A stretch of DNA of 64,000 bases from Actinomycetospora lemnae (GCF_028737315.1 NZ_JAQZAO010000006.1:372001-436000); one strand, 5' to 3'; shown: positions 27,444-38,039, numbered from the stretch's first letter. Notes: a model not told the origin generated them from the sequence alone. Translations and numbers: made by a program.

Positions 27444-29480
27444 ATGGCCAACCGGCTCGCCGGCTCCACCAGCCCCTACCTGCGGCAGCACGCCGACAAC
27501 CCGATCGACTGGCAGCCCTGGTCGGGCGAGGCGTTCGCGGAGGCGCGGCGGCGCGAGGTGCCGGTCCTGCTCTCGGTCGGCTACGCGGCCTGCCACTGGT
27601 GCCACGTCATGGCGCACGAGTCGTTCGCCGACGAGGAGGTCGCGGCGTTCGTCAACGAGCACTTCGTGCCGATCAAGGTCGACCGCGAGGAGCGCCCGGA
27701 CGTCGACGCGGTCTACATGGAGGCCACCCAGGCCATGACCGGCCAGGGCGGCTGGCCGATGACCTGCTTCCTCACCCCCGACGGCGACCCGTTCCACTGC
27801 GGCACCTACTACCCGGCGCGCCCGCACGGCGGGATGCCGTCGTTCACCCAGCTGCTCGGGGCCGTGGTGCGGGCGTGGACCCAGGAGGGGGAGCGGGTGC
27901 GCGACGCCGCCCGCGCCATCACCGGGCGGCTCGCGTCGGTGTCGCGGTCGCTGCCGGCCGCGGGCGTCGACGCCGACACGCTCGCCGGGGCCGTCGCGGC
28001 GCTCACCGAGGACTTCGACGAGGCGCGCGGCGGGTTCGGCGGCGCGCCGAAGTTCCCGCCGTCGGCGGTGCTCGAGTTCCTGCTGCGCCACCACGAGCGC
28101 ACCGGCAGCTCCGACGCGCTGGCGATGACCGAGATCACCGCCGAGGCCATGGCCCGCGGCGGGGTGTTCGACCAGCTCGCGGGCGGCTTCGCGCGGTACT
28201 CCGTCGACCCGGACTGGGTCGTGCCGCACTTCGAGAAGATGCTCTACGACAACGCGCAGCTCCTCGGCGTCTACGCCCACCTCGCCCGGCTGACCGGGTC
28301 GGAGGCCGCCGCGCGGGTCACCGACATGACCGCCGCGTTCCTCCTGCGCGACCTGCGCACCCCCGAGGGCGGCTTCGCCTCGGCCCTCGACGCCGACGCC
28401 GCCGGCGAGGAGGGCACGACCTACGTGTGGAGCCCGGCCGAGCTCGCCGAGGTGCTGGGTCCCGACGACGGGGCGTGGGCCGCGGGGCTGCTGGGGGTCA
28501 CCGAGGAGGGCACGTTCGAGCACGGCCGCTCGACCCTGCAGCTGCGCGCCGACCCCGACGACCCCGGCCGCTGGCAGGCCGTGCGCAAGGCCCTGCTCGC
28601 CGCCCGCGGCCGGCGCCCGCAGCCCGAGCGCGACGACAAGGTCGTGGCCGCGTGGAACGGGCTCGCGGTCACCGCGCTCGTCGAGGCGTCGGCGGCGCTG
28701 GGGCGCAGCGAGTGGCTCGCCGCCGCCCGCCGGGCCGCGGCGCTGCTGCTGCGCGTGCACCTCGTCGACGGCCGGCTGCGGCGCACCTCGCGCGACGGCG
28801 TGGTCGGCGACGCCCCCGCCGTGCTCGAGGACCACGCCGCGCTGGCCGGGGCCCTGCTCGCGCTGCACCAGGCCACCGGCGAGGCGCGCTGGCTCACCGA
28901 GGCCCGCGCGCTGCTCGAGACCACGCTCGACCACTTCGCCGAGACCGGCGACGACGGCGCGTTCACCGGCCGGTTCTGGGACACCGCCGACGACGCGGAG
29001 TCACTGGTCACCCGGCCCCGCGAGGTCACCGACGGCGCCTCGCCCTGCGGGTCCTCGCTGGTGGCGGGCGCGCTGCTCACGGCGTCGCTGCTCGTGGAGC
29101 CCGCGGCGTCCGGGCGCTACCGGGAGCTCGCTGACGCCGCGATCACCGAGGTCGGGGGCCTGCTCGCCCGGCACGCGCGGTTCGCGGGCCACTGGCTCGC
29201 CGTCGCCGAGGCCGCGGCGCACGGGCCGCTGCAGGTCGCCGTGGTGGCGGCCGACGACCCCGACGGCCGCGCCGGGCGGGACCGCCTCGCCGACACGGCC
29301 CGGCGCCACGCCCCCGGGGGCTCGGTGGTCGTCGCGGGCGAGCCCGACGCCGACGGCGTGCCGCTGCTCGCCGACCGGCCCCTGGTCGACGGCGCGCCCG
29401 CGGCCTACGTGTGCCGGGGCTTCGTGTGCGACCGCCCCCGCACCGCCGTCGACGACCTCGCGGCGGCCCTCGCTCGCTGA
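27444..29480 (+). CDS. DUF255 thioredoxin-domain protein (YyaL/SPATA20 family)
   Basis: 678 residues: an N-terminal thioredoxin-like DUF255 domain beginning [20 protein letters not shown] with the CxxC-type pair in [14 protein letters not shown] and [14 protein letters not shown], followed by a long alpha/alpha-barrel resembling glycan-modifying enzymes ([20 protein letters not shown]-like segment and MLYDNAQLL). The family is widely conserved but has no firmly established biochemical role. The position after mca and the small membrane gene matches Rv1084. The start ATG 27444 is 28 bp after the previous stop. Confidence 0.92.
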   Translation: MANRLAGSTSPYLRQHADNPIDWQPWSGEAFAEARRREVPVLLSVGYAACHWCHVMAHESFADEEVAAFVNEHFVPIKVDREERPDVDAVYMEATQAMTGQGGWPMTCFLTPDGDPFHCGTYYPARPHGGMPSFTQLLGAVVRAWTQEGERVRDAARAITGRLASVSRSLPAAGVDADTLAGAVAALTEDFDEARGGFGGAPKFPPSAVLEFLLRHHERTGSSDALAMTEITAEAMARGGVFDQLAGGFARYSVDPDWVVPHFEKMLYDNAQLLGVYAHLARLTGSEAAARVTDMTAAFLLRDLRTPEGGFASALDADAAGEEGTTYVWSPAELAEVLGPDDGAWAAGLLGVTEEGTFEHGRSTLQLRADPDDPGRWQAVRKALLAARGRRPQPERDDKVVAAWNGLAVTALVEASAALGRSEWLAAARRAAALLLRVHLVDGRLRRTSRDGVVGDAPAVLEDHAALAGALLALHQATGEARWLTEARALLETTLDHFAETGDDGAFTGRFWDTADDAESLVTRPREVTDGASPCGSSLVAGALLTASLLVEPAASGRYRELADAAITEVGGLLARHARFAGHWLAVAEAAAHGPLQVAVVAADDPDGRAGRDRLADTARRHAPGGSVVVAGEPDADGVPLLADRPLVDGAPAAYVCRGFVCDRPRTAVDDLAAALAR

Positions 29481-29495
29481 GCGCGCGGGCCTTGC

Positions 29496-29549
29496 GCAGC
29501 GAACGTGGTGTTCGCTGCTTCTAGGCGTCCGAACTCCCCGTCGATCACC
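29496..29549 (-). repeat. dispersed palindromic repeat family A, copy 2
   Basis: Hairpin arms GCAGCGAAC (29496-29504) and GTTCGCTGC (29510-29518) around GTGGT, continuing as TTCTAGGCGTCCGAACTCCC, which is the inverse of copy 1. It lies 16 bp after the DUF255 stop. A degenerate second hairpin-like stretch follows near 29582-29600. Confidence 0.75.
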
Positions 29550-29648
29550 CCCGTCGGCGCCGGCCGACGCCTTCGCCGCGGGCGAACACCGCGTTCACCG
29601 TTGCTGTGTAATCCTGTAAGCGTTGCAGGAGCGCGGAGGGAGAGCGCG

Positions 29649-30356
29649 ATGATGGTGGGACGCGGACACCGGGGTCGGCCGGGTCGTGGTGGTCCGGGGC
29701 GCCGGGGCAGCGGTCGGGTGCCGACGGACCTGCCCGGCACCGACGACCTCACCGGCTGGCTCACCGGGCGGCTGCCGGACGGGTGGTTCGTCGGCGCGCC
29801 GTCGGTGACGGTCGACCGGGAGGAGATCCTCGTGGTCGGCGAGCTGCCGGCCCCGAGCCTCGACGAGGGCGCCGACGAGGCGGCCCACAGCGCCGCGGCG
29901 CGCGGGCGCATCGAGCGGTTCCGCGAGGAGACCCGGACCGAGCGCATGGAGGTCGCCCGGCAGGCCGAGCACCGCTACGGGCGCAAGGTCGCCTGGGGCG
30001 CACGGATCGGTGAGGTCGAGGAGCTGTTCACGACGCTGTCGGTGCCGGTGATGACGCGGCTGCGCCAGCAGGAGCGCCTGGTGCTCGACACGCTGGTCGA
30101 CGCCGGCGTGGCCCGCTCGCGCTCGGACGCGCTGGCGTGGGCCGTCGCCCTCGTCGGCGAGCACGCCGGCACCTGGCTCGAGGACCTGCGCGGTGCGATG
30201 AGCGCGGTCGACGAGCTGCGCGCCAAGGGCCCGGTGCTCGACGACGACGGGACCGCCGGCCAGGAGGGCAGCCAGGAGGGCAGCCAGGAGGGCACTGCCG
30301 GTGCCCCCGACCCCGGCGACGAGGGCGGTGGCGACCCGATCCCCCCGCAGGGCTGA
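29649..30356 (+). CDS. conserved protein of unknown function
   Basis: I do not recognise this 235-residue protein. It has a short Arg/Gly-rich start (GRGHRGRPGRGGPGRRGSGR), an alpha/beta-looking middle (PDGWFVGAPSVTVDREEILV), an acidic/basic helical stretch (RIERFREETRTERMEVARQA) and a compact helical region near RLRQQERLVLDTLVDAGVAR, whose SRSDALAWAVALVGEHA could be a ribbon-helix-helix-like DNA-binding fold. The C-terminus is low-complexity with three QEGS units from a 12-bp tandem repeat (30261-30296). GGAGGGA precedes the two adjacent ATGs at 29649/29652. Cytosolic; function open. Confidence 0.75.
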   Translation: MMVGRGHRGRPGRGGPGRRGSGRVPTDLPGTDDLTGWLTGRLPDGWFVGAPSVTVDREEILVVGELPAPSLDEGADEAAHSAAARGRIERFREETRTERMEVARQAEHRYGRKVAWGARIGEVEELFTTLSVPVMTRLRQQERLVLDTLVDAGVARSRSDALAWAVALVGEHAGTWLEDLRGAMSAVDELRAKGPVLDDDGTAGQEGSQEGSQEGTAGAPDPGDEGGGDPIPPQG

Positions 30357-30362
30357 CGGGAC

Positions 30363-30405
30363 GAGGGACGCCCCTGCTGCGCACGACGCAGCGGGGGCGT
30401 CCCTC
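30363..30405. terminator. 19-bp hairpin between convergent genes
   Basis: Arms GAGGGACGCCCCTGCTGCG (30363-30381) and CGCAGCGGGGGCGTCCCTC (30387-30405) pair with a single T-G wobble around CACGA. Likely bidirectional terminator. Confidence 0.75.
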
Positions 30406-30460
30406 GCTGCGTCGGGGCGGGGCCGGTCGGGACACTCGGTCGGGACACTCGGCGGGACCC

Positions 30461-31138
30461 TCAGCCGGCGTAGAGCACCAGCCAGATGGCGACGTGGTGG
30501 CAGGCCGCGGCCACCACCGTCGCGGCGTGGAAGAACTCGTGGTACCCGAAGGTCCGCGGCCACCCCACCGGGCGGCGCCAGGCGTAGAAGACGGCGCCGA
30601 GGCTGTAGAACACGCCGCCGACCACCAGCAGCACGAGGGCCGCGACGCCCCCGCGGTGGAGCAGGTCGGGGATGACGAACACCGCGACCCACCCCAGGGC
30701 CAGGTAGATCGGCACCCCGACCCACCGCGGCGCGTGGGGCCACGCCACCTTGAGCACGACGCCCCCGAGCGCGCCCGCCCACACGATGGCGAGCACGATC
30801 AGGCCCGTGCGCTCGGGCAGCGCGAGCACCGCGAACGGTGTGTAGGTGCCGGCGATGAAGATGAAGATCATCGCGTGGTCGAGGCGCTTCATCAGCGCCC
30901 GGCCGCGCGGCGTCACCCACGTCCGGCGGTGGTAGAGGGCGCTGATGCCGAAGACGCCGCAGACGGTCACCGAGTAGACGGCGACGGCGGCCGCGGCCTC
31001 CGCGGAGACGGTGGCGCCGGCGAGGGAGACCAGCACGATGCCGGCCGCCACGGCGACGACGAAGGACCAGAGGTGCAGCCAGCCCCGCATCCGCGGTTTG
31101 ACCGGCGTCGGCTCGGCGGTGGGGTCGATGACGGTCAC
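30461..31138 (-). CDS. hemolysin III / PAQR family membrane protein
   Basis: 225 residues with seven predicted helices. The conserved motifs are SALYHRRTWVTPRGRALMKR, LDHAMIFIFIAGTYTPFAVL and FGYHEFFHAATVVAAACHH, supplying the Ser, Asp and three His residues of the PAQR metal site, which suggests hydrolase-like chemistry in the membrane; the haemolysin name is historical. The GTG at 31138 lies 6 bp from a -10 TACCCT, so it is probably leaderless; the frame is open further upstream. It corresponds to Rv1085c between the DUF255 gene and the cis-prenyltransferase gene. Confidence 0.9.
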   Translation of the reverse strand: MTVIDPTAEPTPVKPRMRGWLHLWSFVVAVAAGIVLVSLAGATVSAEAAAAVAVYSVTVCGVFGISALYHRRTWVTPRGRALMKRLDHAMIFIFIAGTYTPFAVLALPERTGLIVLAIVWAGALGGVVLKVAWPHAPRWVGVPIYLALGWVAVFVIPDLLHRGGVAALVLLVVGGVFYSLGAVFYAWRRPVGWPRTFGYHEFFHAATVVAAACHHVAIWLVLYAG

Positions 31139-31144
31139 GGCCCC

Positions 31145-31150
31145 AGGGTA
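31145..31150 (-). promoter_or_regulatory. -10 element of the hemolysin III gene
   Basis: TACCCT on the minus strand, 6 bp before GTG 31138. Diverges from the promoter at 31244. Confidence 0.45.
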
Positions 31151-31243
31151 GGTGCGGTTCCTGTGCGTGACCGCGTCCGGCGGTGACGTTCGCGGGGCCG
31201 TCACCGCCCCGTCACGGGGGTCCGCGCCGTCACGGCCACCGGC

Positions 31244-31249
31244 TAGCGT
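31244..31249 (+). promoter_or_regulatory. -10 element of the cis-prenyltransferase gene
   Basis: TAGCGT, 8 bp before GTG 31258; leaderless spacing. Confidence 0.45.
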
Positions 31250-31257
31250 GGTGGCCC

Positions 31258-32037
31258 GTGACACTCCGGGACGATCTGCGCAGGGTCGCCTACTCGCTCT
31301 ACGAACGCCGGCTCCGCCGGCGGGGTGCGACGAGCGCGCCGCCCCGTCACATCGGGGTCATCCTCGACGGCAACCGCCGTTGGGCGCGCGAGGCGGGGCT
31401 GGCCGACCCGAGCGCGGGACACCGCGCCGGCGCGGAGAAGATCGTCGACCTGCTCGACTGGAGCCAGGAGGCCGGCGTCGAGGTCGTCACGCTGTTCCTG
31501 CTCTCGACCGACAACCTCGACCGGCCCGCCGCCGAGCTCGACGCGCTCCTCGAGATCATCGCCTCGGCGGTCGAGGGGCTCGCGGCCCCGGACCGGCGGT
31601 GGCGGCTGCGCGTCGTGGGCAACCCGGACGCCCTGCCGACGGCCATCGCCGAGCGGGTCGAGGCGGCCGCGTGCAGCACCGCGGGGCGCGACGGCATGCA
31701 GGTCAACGTCGCGATCGGCTACGGCGGGCGTCAGGAGATCGCCGACGCCGTGCGCAAGCTGCTGCTGCGCCACGCCGAGGCGGGGACGTCGATCGAGGAG
31801 CTCGCGGAGGTCCTCGACGTCGACCACATCGCCGAGCACCTCTACACCTCGGGCCAGCCCGACCCGGACCTCGTGATCCGCACCTCCGGCGAGCAGCGTC
31901 TCTCGGGGTTCCTCATGTGGCAGTCCGTCTATTCGGAGTTCTACTTCACCGAGGCGCTGTGGCCGCAGTTCCGCCACATCGATTTCCTGCGCGCGCTGCG
32001 CGACTATTCCCGGCGAAATCGCCGGCTCGGTCAGTAG
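31258..32037 (+). CDS. (2Z,6E)-farnesyl diphosphate synthase-type cis-prenyltransferase (UppS family)
   Basis: Cis-prenyltransferase of 259 residues making Z-prenyl diphosphates from IPP, feeding decaprenyl/undecaprenyl carrier lipids for the cell wall. The catalytic Asp is in HIGVILDGNRRWAREAGL, followed by GHRAGAEKIVDLLDWS, the substrate-binding DLVIRTSGEQRLSGFLMWQ and YSEFYFTEALWPQF. By position (next to the hemolysin III gene) it matches Rv1086, the short-chain Z-farnesyl synthase, but chain length cannot be read from sequence with certainty. GTG 31258 is supported by the promoter spacing. Confidence 0.93.
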   Translation: MTLRDDLRRVAYSLYERRLRRRGATSAPPRHIGVILDGNRRWAREAGLADPSAGHRAGAEKIVDLLDWSQEAGVEVVTLFLLSTDNLDRPAAELDALLEIIASAVEGLAAPDRRWRLRVVGNPDALPTAIAERVEAAACSTAGRDGMQVNVAIGYGGRQEIADAVRKLLLRHAEAGTSIEELAEVLDVDHIAEHLYTSGQPDPDLVIRTSGEQRLSGFLMWQSVYSEFYFTEALWPQFRHIDFLRALRDYSRRNRRLGQ

Positions 32038-32045
32038 GCACGCGA

Positions 32046-32081
32046 GAACGGCCCCGGGAGCGATTGCTCCCGGGGCCGTTC
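32046..32081. terminator. perfect 16-bp hairpin terminator
   Basis: GAACGGCCCCGGGAGC (32046-32061) and GCTCCCGGGGCCGTTC (32066-32081) around GATT, between convergent genes. Confidence 0.8.
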
Positions 32082-32153
32082 GTCACCCGTGGCCCACCCG
32101 CGGCCGCGCCATCCCCCGATGGGCGCGGACACGGGTCGCGGGGCGATGTGGAC

Positions 32154-32639
32154 TCAGCCGTCGATGTTGCTCAGGATGCCGAGCTGGTTGATCGGCACCT
32201 GGACGTTCGTGTTGTTGATGCCGATGAGCTGGTCGCCGGTGTTGAGCTGGCCGCGCTGGACCGCCCGGGCGCCGCCGCCGTCGTCGTCGCGGTCGCGGTC
32301 GCGGTCGCGGTCGTGGTCGTGGTCGTGGTCGTCGCCACCCTTGTGGTGGTGACGACCGCCGTGGTGGCGGCCCTCGTCGTCGTCGCAGTCGCTGTCGAGC
32401 GAGCTGAGCACACCGAGCTGGTTGATCGGGGCCTGGACGTTGGTGTTGTTGACGCCGACGAGCTGGTTGCCCGTGTTGGCCTGCCCGCCCTGCACCGCCG
32501 AGGCGCCGCAGTCGGAGGACGACGAGTGGGAACGGTCCTCGTCGTGGTGGTGGCCCGCCTCGCCGGCGCTCGCCAGCGGGGCGAGGGAGAGCATGCCCGC
32601 CGTCGCGCCCAGGACGACGATTCCCGCCTTCTTCAGCAT
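32154..32639 (-). CDS. secreted two-repeat protein with a His/Asp/Arg-rich linker (chaplin/rodlin-like layout)
   Basis: 161 residues with a clean signal peptide (MLKKAGIVVLGATAGMLSLA, cleavage after PLASA). Two homologous modules of about 36 residues follow: AVQGGQANTGNQLVGVNNTN with QAPINQLGVLSSL, and AVQRGQLNTGDQLIGINNTN with QVPINQLGILSNI. Between them is HHGGRHHHKGGDDHDHDHD and a run of RD pairs from a 6-bp DNA repeat (32278-32335). The first module is bracketed by Cys residues (DCGAS and DSDCDDD). The layout recalls Streptomyces chaplins/rodlins that assemble on cell surfaces, but I cannot assign it to either; the linker could bind metal. The protein is probably extracellular. Confidence 0.75.
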   Translation of the reverse strand: MLKKAGIVVLGATAGMLSLAPLASAGEAGHHHDEDRSHSSSSDCGASAVQGGQANTGNQLVGVNNTNVQAPINQLGVLSSLDSDCDDDEGRHHGGRHHHKGGDDHDHDHDRDRDRDRDDDGGGARAVQRGQLNTGDQLIGINNTNVQVPINQLGILSNIDG

Positions 32640-32970
32640 CCAGTGCTCCAGTTTCGTTCGTGGTCATCGGCGGGAATTCGGGGTCCCCGTCGAATGTCTC
32701 CAGCCCCACGGACGGTGCGGCTGACGGGAGAAAAGCTATCCGTCGCCGGAGCGGCATTTCCAGCTGCGGACCACCATCGAGTGATTGACAATTCCGAGCG
32801 CGACTGTAGTGCGATATCCGGGTGATCCACCGCGCGGTCGCACCCCGTTTTCCGCGGCCGCCGGCGCATTCAGTGGCCGTGCGTCGCAGCCCTCGACACC
32901 CGGGTGTCGTATCAAGGCCGGTGCGCCGCGGGACGAGGCTCCGGGGCGCCACTCGGCGTAGCCTCGTCCG
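32640..32970. other. 331-bp divergent intergenic region
   Basis: Comparatively AT-rich for this genome. It contains TTGACA at 32785-32790 with TAGTGC 16 bp downstream (32807-32812), a possible plus-strand promoter, a possible minus-strand -10 TAGCTT near 32732-32737 for the secreted repeat protein, and the -10 TAGCCT (32959-32964) 6 bp before the DUF885 start. No gene is apparent. Confidence 0.4.
32959..32964 (+). promoter_or_regulatory. -10 element of the DUF885 gene
   Basis: TAGCCT, 6 bp before GTG 32971; leaderless spacing. Confidence 0.5.
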
Positions 32971-34344
32971 GTGGTTGCGGACCCGGGCCTCGACGGGGGT
33001 CTCGACGGGCTCGCGCGGGCCTACGTCGATCTCGCGCTGCGGCTCGACCGCGTGGTGCCCGGGGTGCTCGACGCGCACTTCGGCGACCCGGCCCACGCCG
33101 CGCGGGTGGCGGCCGCGCCGGCGCCCGACCCCCACGACCTCGTGCGCGAGGCCGACCGCCTGCGCGCCGCCCTGCCCGGCGACGGTGCCGACCCCGCCCG
33201 CGCGGCCTTCCTGGACGCGCAGCTGCGGGCCTGCCGCGTCCTCGCGGAGCGGGCGGACGGGCGGGACGTCGGTTTCGTCGACGAGGTCGAGCGCTGCTTC
33301 GACGTGCAGGTCGCCCGCGGGGACGAGGACCTCTACCGCGAGGCCCACCGCGACCTGGACGCCCTGCTCGGCGGCTCGGGCGCGTTGTCCGACCGGCTCG
33401 CGGCGTTCCGCGACGGCGACCGCCTGCCCGCCGAGCACCTGTCGACGGCCCTGGCCGCGGCCGTCGCGGCGCTGCGCGAGCGCACCGCGGCCACGGTCGG
33501 CCTCCCGCCGGGCGAGGACGTGTCGCTCGAGGTCGTCGACGCGGCGCCGTGGAGCGGGTTCAGCCGCTGGGTCGGCCCCCGGCGCTCCGCGGTCGCCGTC
33601 AACGGGGGCATCGGGCACCGCGTCACGCACCTGCCGCTGCTCGTGGCGCACGAGGCCTACCCCGGCCACCACACCGAGCACGCCCGGACGGCCGCCGACC
33701 TCGCCGACGACGCGGGACGGCGCGCGCGCCCCGAGCGGGAGGTCTTCCTCGCGCGCACCCCGCAGAGCCTCGTGGCCGAGGGCGCGGCCGAGCTGGGCCT
33801 CGAGGCGGTGGTCGGGCCGGGGTGGGGCCGGTGGAACGCCGAGGTCCTCGCCGCCGCGGGCGTGCCCACCGACCCGGAGCGGGGCGCGCTCGGCGAGGCC
33901 GTCGAGGACGTCATGGCCCGGCTCGCGCCGGTGCGCCAGGACGCCGCCCTGATGCTGCACGACGAGCACCGCTCGCCCGACGAGGTCGTCGCGCACCTGT
34001 GCCGCTGGCTGCTCCTCGACGAGCCCCGGGCGCGGCGGATGCTCGAGTTCCTCGGCCACCCGCGCTGGCGCACCCACACCACGACCTACGTCGAGGGCGC
34101 CCGCCTCCTGCGGCCGTGGCTGCTCGGCACCGACGGCGCCCGCTCCCAGGAGGCGGTCACGGCGCGTCTCGTCCGCGTGCTCGACGCCCCGCCGACACCC
34201 GCCGAACTGCGGGCCGAGCGGCGGGCCGACCGGCGCGCCGAGGCCCCTCACACCCCGTCGCCTGCGACGGGCGGTCACACCGTCCGGTCCCCGGTGCTGC
34301 GCCGAACGGTCGGCGACCGCCGAAGGTCGCCCGAAAATCGGTGA
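32971..34344 (+). CDS. DUF885 / HEAYPGHH-motif putative metallopeptidase
   Basis: 457 residues. The zinc-binding motif LLVAHEAYPGHHTEH (His, Glu, His-His) in the middle identifies the DUF885 family, gluzincin-like proteins related to M32-type carboxypeptidases. The downstream LVAEGAAELGLEAVVGP provides the third metal-ligand glutamate region, and DAALMLHDEHRSPDEVVAHL precedes a helical C-terminus. There is no signal peptide, so it is cytoplasmic; the substrate is unknown. The C-terminal 50 residues are Arg/Pro-rich and probably disordered. GTG 32971 is supported by the promoter spacing. Confidence 0.85.
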   Translation: MVADPGLDGGLDGLARAYVDLALRLDRVVPGVLDAHFGDPAHAARVAAAPAPDPHDLVREADRLRAALPGDGADPARAAFLDAQLRACRVLAERADGRDVGFVDEVERCFDVQVARGDEDLYREAHRDLDALLGGSGALSDRLAAFRDGDRLPAEHLSTALAAAVAALRERTAATVGLPPGEDVSLEVVDAAPWSGFSRWVGPRRSAVAVNGGIGHRVTHLPLLVAHEAYPGHHTEHARTAADLADDAGRRARPEREVFLARTPQSLVAEGAAELGLEAVVGPGWGRWNAEVLAAAGVPTDPERGALGEAVEDVMARLAPVRQDAALMLHDEHRSPDEVVAHLCRWLLLDEPRARRMLEFLGHPRWRTHTTTYVEGARLLRPWLLGTDGARSQEAVTARLVRVLDAPPTPAELRAERRADRRAEAPHTPSPATGGHTVRSPVLRRTVGDRRRSPENR

Positions 34345-34707
34345 GTCACGTCACCAACTCGTCACGCTCGGCGCGCGACAACGACCGGCTACCGGCGGTA
34401 GCGTCCGCGCCGACGGACCCGCACCGGATGCGGGGCGTCCGGGGAGGCCGGTAGTGGCAGATCGGGGCGGGACGGGGACGTCCACCGCTCACGGCACGGG
34501 TGCCGACACGGCGCCGGTGACCGTGGCCGGGGCGACGCGACCGCCGCGCTCCGGTCCCGGGGGAGGGCCGGCACCCGGCACTGCCCCGCGATGGCGCAGG
34601 ACGGCCCCCGGGCCGCGCCACCGCGCCGTCGAGCCACCGGACTAGTCGACCCGTTCCTCCGAGGAACACAGTGGTCGCGGGTGCCGTGGCCGCTCGAGGG
34701 AGTAGTC
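34345..34707. other. 363-bp region upstream of phoH2 with a possible small ORF
   Basis: A plausible -10 TAGCGT lies near 34398. A 63-codon frame runs 34454-34645 (GTG preceded by GGGGAGG; product starts [20 protein letters not shown]) but its composition is low-complexity Gly/Pro/Arg. In mycobacteria phoH2 has a small antitoxin gene (phoAT) upstream; whether this ORF plays that part is unproven. Otherwise it could simply be a long leader. Confidence 0.35.
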
Positions 34708-36093
34708 GTGAGCGCAGCACCAGCCGAGCGTCCCGCTTCCGTGAGCACCGCCAGCACCCCCGCCGTGGACCCCTCCGGGGCCGCGGACGGCGTGCGCTGT
34801 TACGTCCTCGACACCTCCGTGCTGCTGTCGGACCCGTGGGCCCCCACGCGGTTCGCCGAGCACGAGGTCGTCCTCCCGCTCGTGGTCATCTCCGAGCTCG
34901 AGGGCAAGCGTCACCACTCCGAGCTGGGGTGGTTCGCCCGCGAGGCGCTGCGACTGCTCGACGACCTCCGCATCAACCACGGCCGCCTCGACCAGCCGCT
35001 GCCCATGACGCCCGAGGGCGGGACGCTGCGGGTCGAGCTCAACCACTCGGACCCGTCGGTGCTGCCGGCCGGGTTCCGGACGGCGGAGAACGACAGCCGG
35101 ATCCTCGCCTGCGCCCTCAACCTGGCCGCTGAGTACGCTCCCACCCGACCCGACGCTGTCACCCTCGTCACCAAGGACATGCCGCTGCGGGTCAAGGCGG
35201 CGTCGGTGGGCCTGCCCGCCGACGAGTACCACGGCCAGGACGTCACGACGACGGGCTGGACGGGTACCGCGGAGGTCACGGCCACCCCCGACGAGGTGTC
35301 GACGCTGTTCGCCGACGGCCTCGCCGACGTCGAGGCCGCCCGCGAGCTGCCGTGCCACACCGGGCTGCGCCTGCTCGGGGGCACGTCCTCGGCGCTGGGC
35401 CGCGTCACCCCGGACAAGCAGGTGCGCCTCGTGCGCGGCGACCGCGACGTGTTCGGGCTGCACGGCCGCTCCGCGGAGCAGCGCATCGCGATCGACCTGC
35501 TCTCCGACCCCGAGGTCGGCATCGTGTCCCTCGGCGGGCGCGCCGGCACCGGCAAGTCGGCGCTCGCGCTCTGCGCCGGGCTCGAGGCCGTCCTCGAGCG
35601 CCAGCAGCACCGCAAGGTCGTCGTCTTCCGCCCCGTCTACGCGGTGGGGGGCCAGGACCTCGGCTACCTGCCCGGCGGCGAGAACGAGAAGATGGCGCCC
35701 TGGGCACAGGCGGTGTTCGACACCCTCGGCGCGCTGGTCTCGTCGAACGTCGTCGAGGAGGTCATCGAGCGCGGGATGCTCGAGGTCCTGCCGCTGACCC
35801 ACATCCGCGGGCGCTCGCTGCACGACGCCTTCGTCATCGTCGACGAGGCCCAGTCGCTGGAGCGCAACGTGCTGCTGACCGTGCTCTCGCGGCTGGGCAC
35901 CAACTCGCGCGTCGTGCTCACCCACGACGTGGCCCAGCGCGACAACCTGCGCGTCGGGCGCCACGACGGCGTCGCCGCCGTGATCGAGAAGCTCAAGGGC
36001 CACCCGCTCTTCGCCCACGTCACGCTGACCCGGTCCGAGCGCTCCCCGATCGCCGCGCTCGTCACCGAGATGCTGGAGGGCGAGCGGCTCTAG
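34708..36093 (+). CDS. phoH2: PhoH2: PIN-domain ribonuclease fused to PhoH ATPase
   Basis: 461-residue fusion that acts in mycobacteria as an ATP-dependent RNA helicase/ribonuclease. The N-terminal PIN domain (about residues 30-165) starts [15 protein letters not shown] and keeps acidic metal ligands in [13 protein letters not shown] and [13 protein letters not shown]. The C-terminal PhoH domain has Walker [14 protein letters not shown], Walker [15 protein letters not shown] and the arginine-rich [15 protein letters not shown] 34708 follows GAGGGAG; the frame is open to 34591. It converges on guaB1 with a strong hairpin between. Confidence 0.93.
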   Translation: MSAAPAERPASVSTASTPAVDPSGAADGVRCYVLDTSVLLSDPWAPTRFAEHEVVLPLVVISELEGKRHHSELGWFAREALRLLDDLRINHGRLDQPLPMTPEGGTLRVELNHSDPSVLPAGFRTAENDSRILACALNLAAEYAPTRPDAVTLVTKDMPLRVKAASVGLPADEYHGQDVTTTGWTGTAEVTATPDEVSTLFADGLADVEAARELPCHTGLRLLGGTSSALGRVTPDKQVRLVRGDRDVFGLHGRSAEQRIAIDLLSDPEVGIVSLGGRAGTGKSALALCAGLEAVLERQQHRKVVVFRPVYAVGGQDLGYLPGGENEKMAPWAQAVFDTLGALVSSNVVEEVIERGMLEVLPLTHIRGRSLHDAFVIVDEAQSLERNVLLTVLSRLGTNSRVVLTHDVAQRDNLRVGRHDGVAAVIEKLKGHPLFAHVTLTRSERSPIAALVTEMLEGERL

Positions 36094-36108
36094 GTGCGCT
36101 CCGCGCTC

Positions 36109-36148
36109 GTGAGCAGAAAGGAGTGCTCCAGCACTCCTTTCTGCTCAC
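36109..36148. terminator. 19-bp perfect hairpin (palindrome family C)
   Basis: GTGAGCAGAAAGGAGTGCT (36109-36127) is perfectly complementary to 36130-36148 with only CC between. It is flanked on both sides by GCGCTCCGCGC, a direct repeat. Much less GC-rich than its surroundings; located between convergent phoH2 and guaB1. Confidence 0.75.
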
Positions 36149-36164
36149 CTGCGCTCCGCGCACC

Positions 36165-37610
<1,446 letters not shown>

Positions 37611-37679
37611 TCACGAGCCTACGCGTGGCGATCGCCGCACTGCTCTCCCGACCCGGGATCGTCCGGGCAGAGTGGAGGT

Positions 37680-38039
37680 GTGTCGTCCGCCCTGACCAGC
37701 CCCACCGCGCGGCGCGCCGCCGCCCTCGCCCGCACCTTCCGCGCCGTCGCGATCGCCGAGGCCTGCTCCTGGATCGGGCTGCTGGTCGGCATGGTGTTCA
37801 AGTACCTCGTCGTGTTCGACGACGTCGGCGTCCGCGTGTTCGGCCCGATCCACGGCGCGCTGTTCGTCGCGTACGTGGTGATCGCGCTGGTCACGGCCCG
37901 GGTGTTCCGCTGGAGCGTGCCGACGACCCTGCTCGCGCTGGCCGCCAGCATCCCGCCGGCGGCGACGATCTGTTTCGAGCGCCGGGCGGTCCGCCGCGGC
38001 GAGCTGGGCGACGAACGGACGGGGAGTTCGCGCGCATAG
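37680..38039 (+). CDS. DUF3817 small membrane protein
   Basis: 119 residues with about three membrane helices: AEACSWIGLLVGMVFKYLVV, IHGALFVAYVVIALVTARVF and SVPTTLLALAASIPPAATIC. The histidine after FGPIHG and the pattern EACSW...KY fit the actinobacterial DUF3817 family of unknown function, often found as a tail on other transporters. GTG 37680 is 6 bp after CAGAGT. The last five codons and the stop are supplied by the family A repeat (38010-38064), so that repeat has altered the C-terminus. Confidence 0.78.
   Translation: MSSALTSPTARRAAALARTFRAVAIAEACSWIGLLVGMVFKYLVVFDDVGVRVFGPIHGALFVAYVVIALVTARVFRWSVPTTLLALAASIPPAATICFERRAVRRGELGDERTGSSRA

Noticed and set aside
29582-29610. A fifth family A repeat copy
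   Set aside because: GGCGAACACCGCGTTCACC resembles the hairpin but lacks the flanking conserved half and pairs poorly; treated as degenerate or coincidental.
32785-32812. Strong sigma-70 promoter TTGACA-N16-TAGTGC
   Set aside because: The -10 fits TANNNT poorly, and the downstream gene already has a well-placed -10 at 32959; kept only as a note in the intergenic feature.
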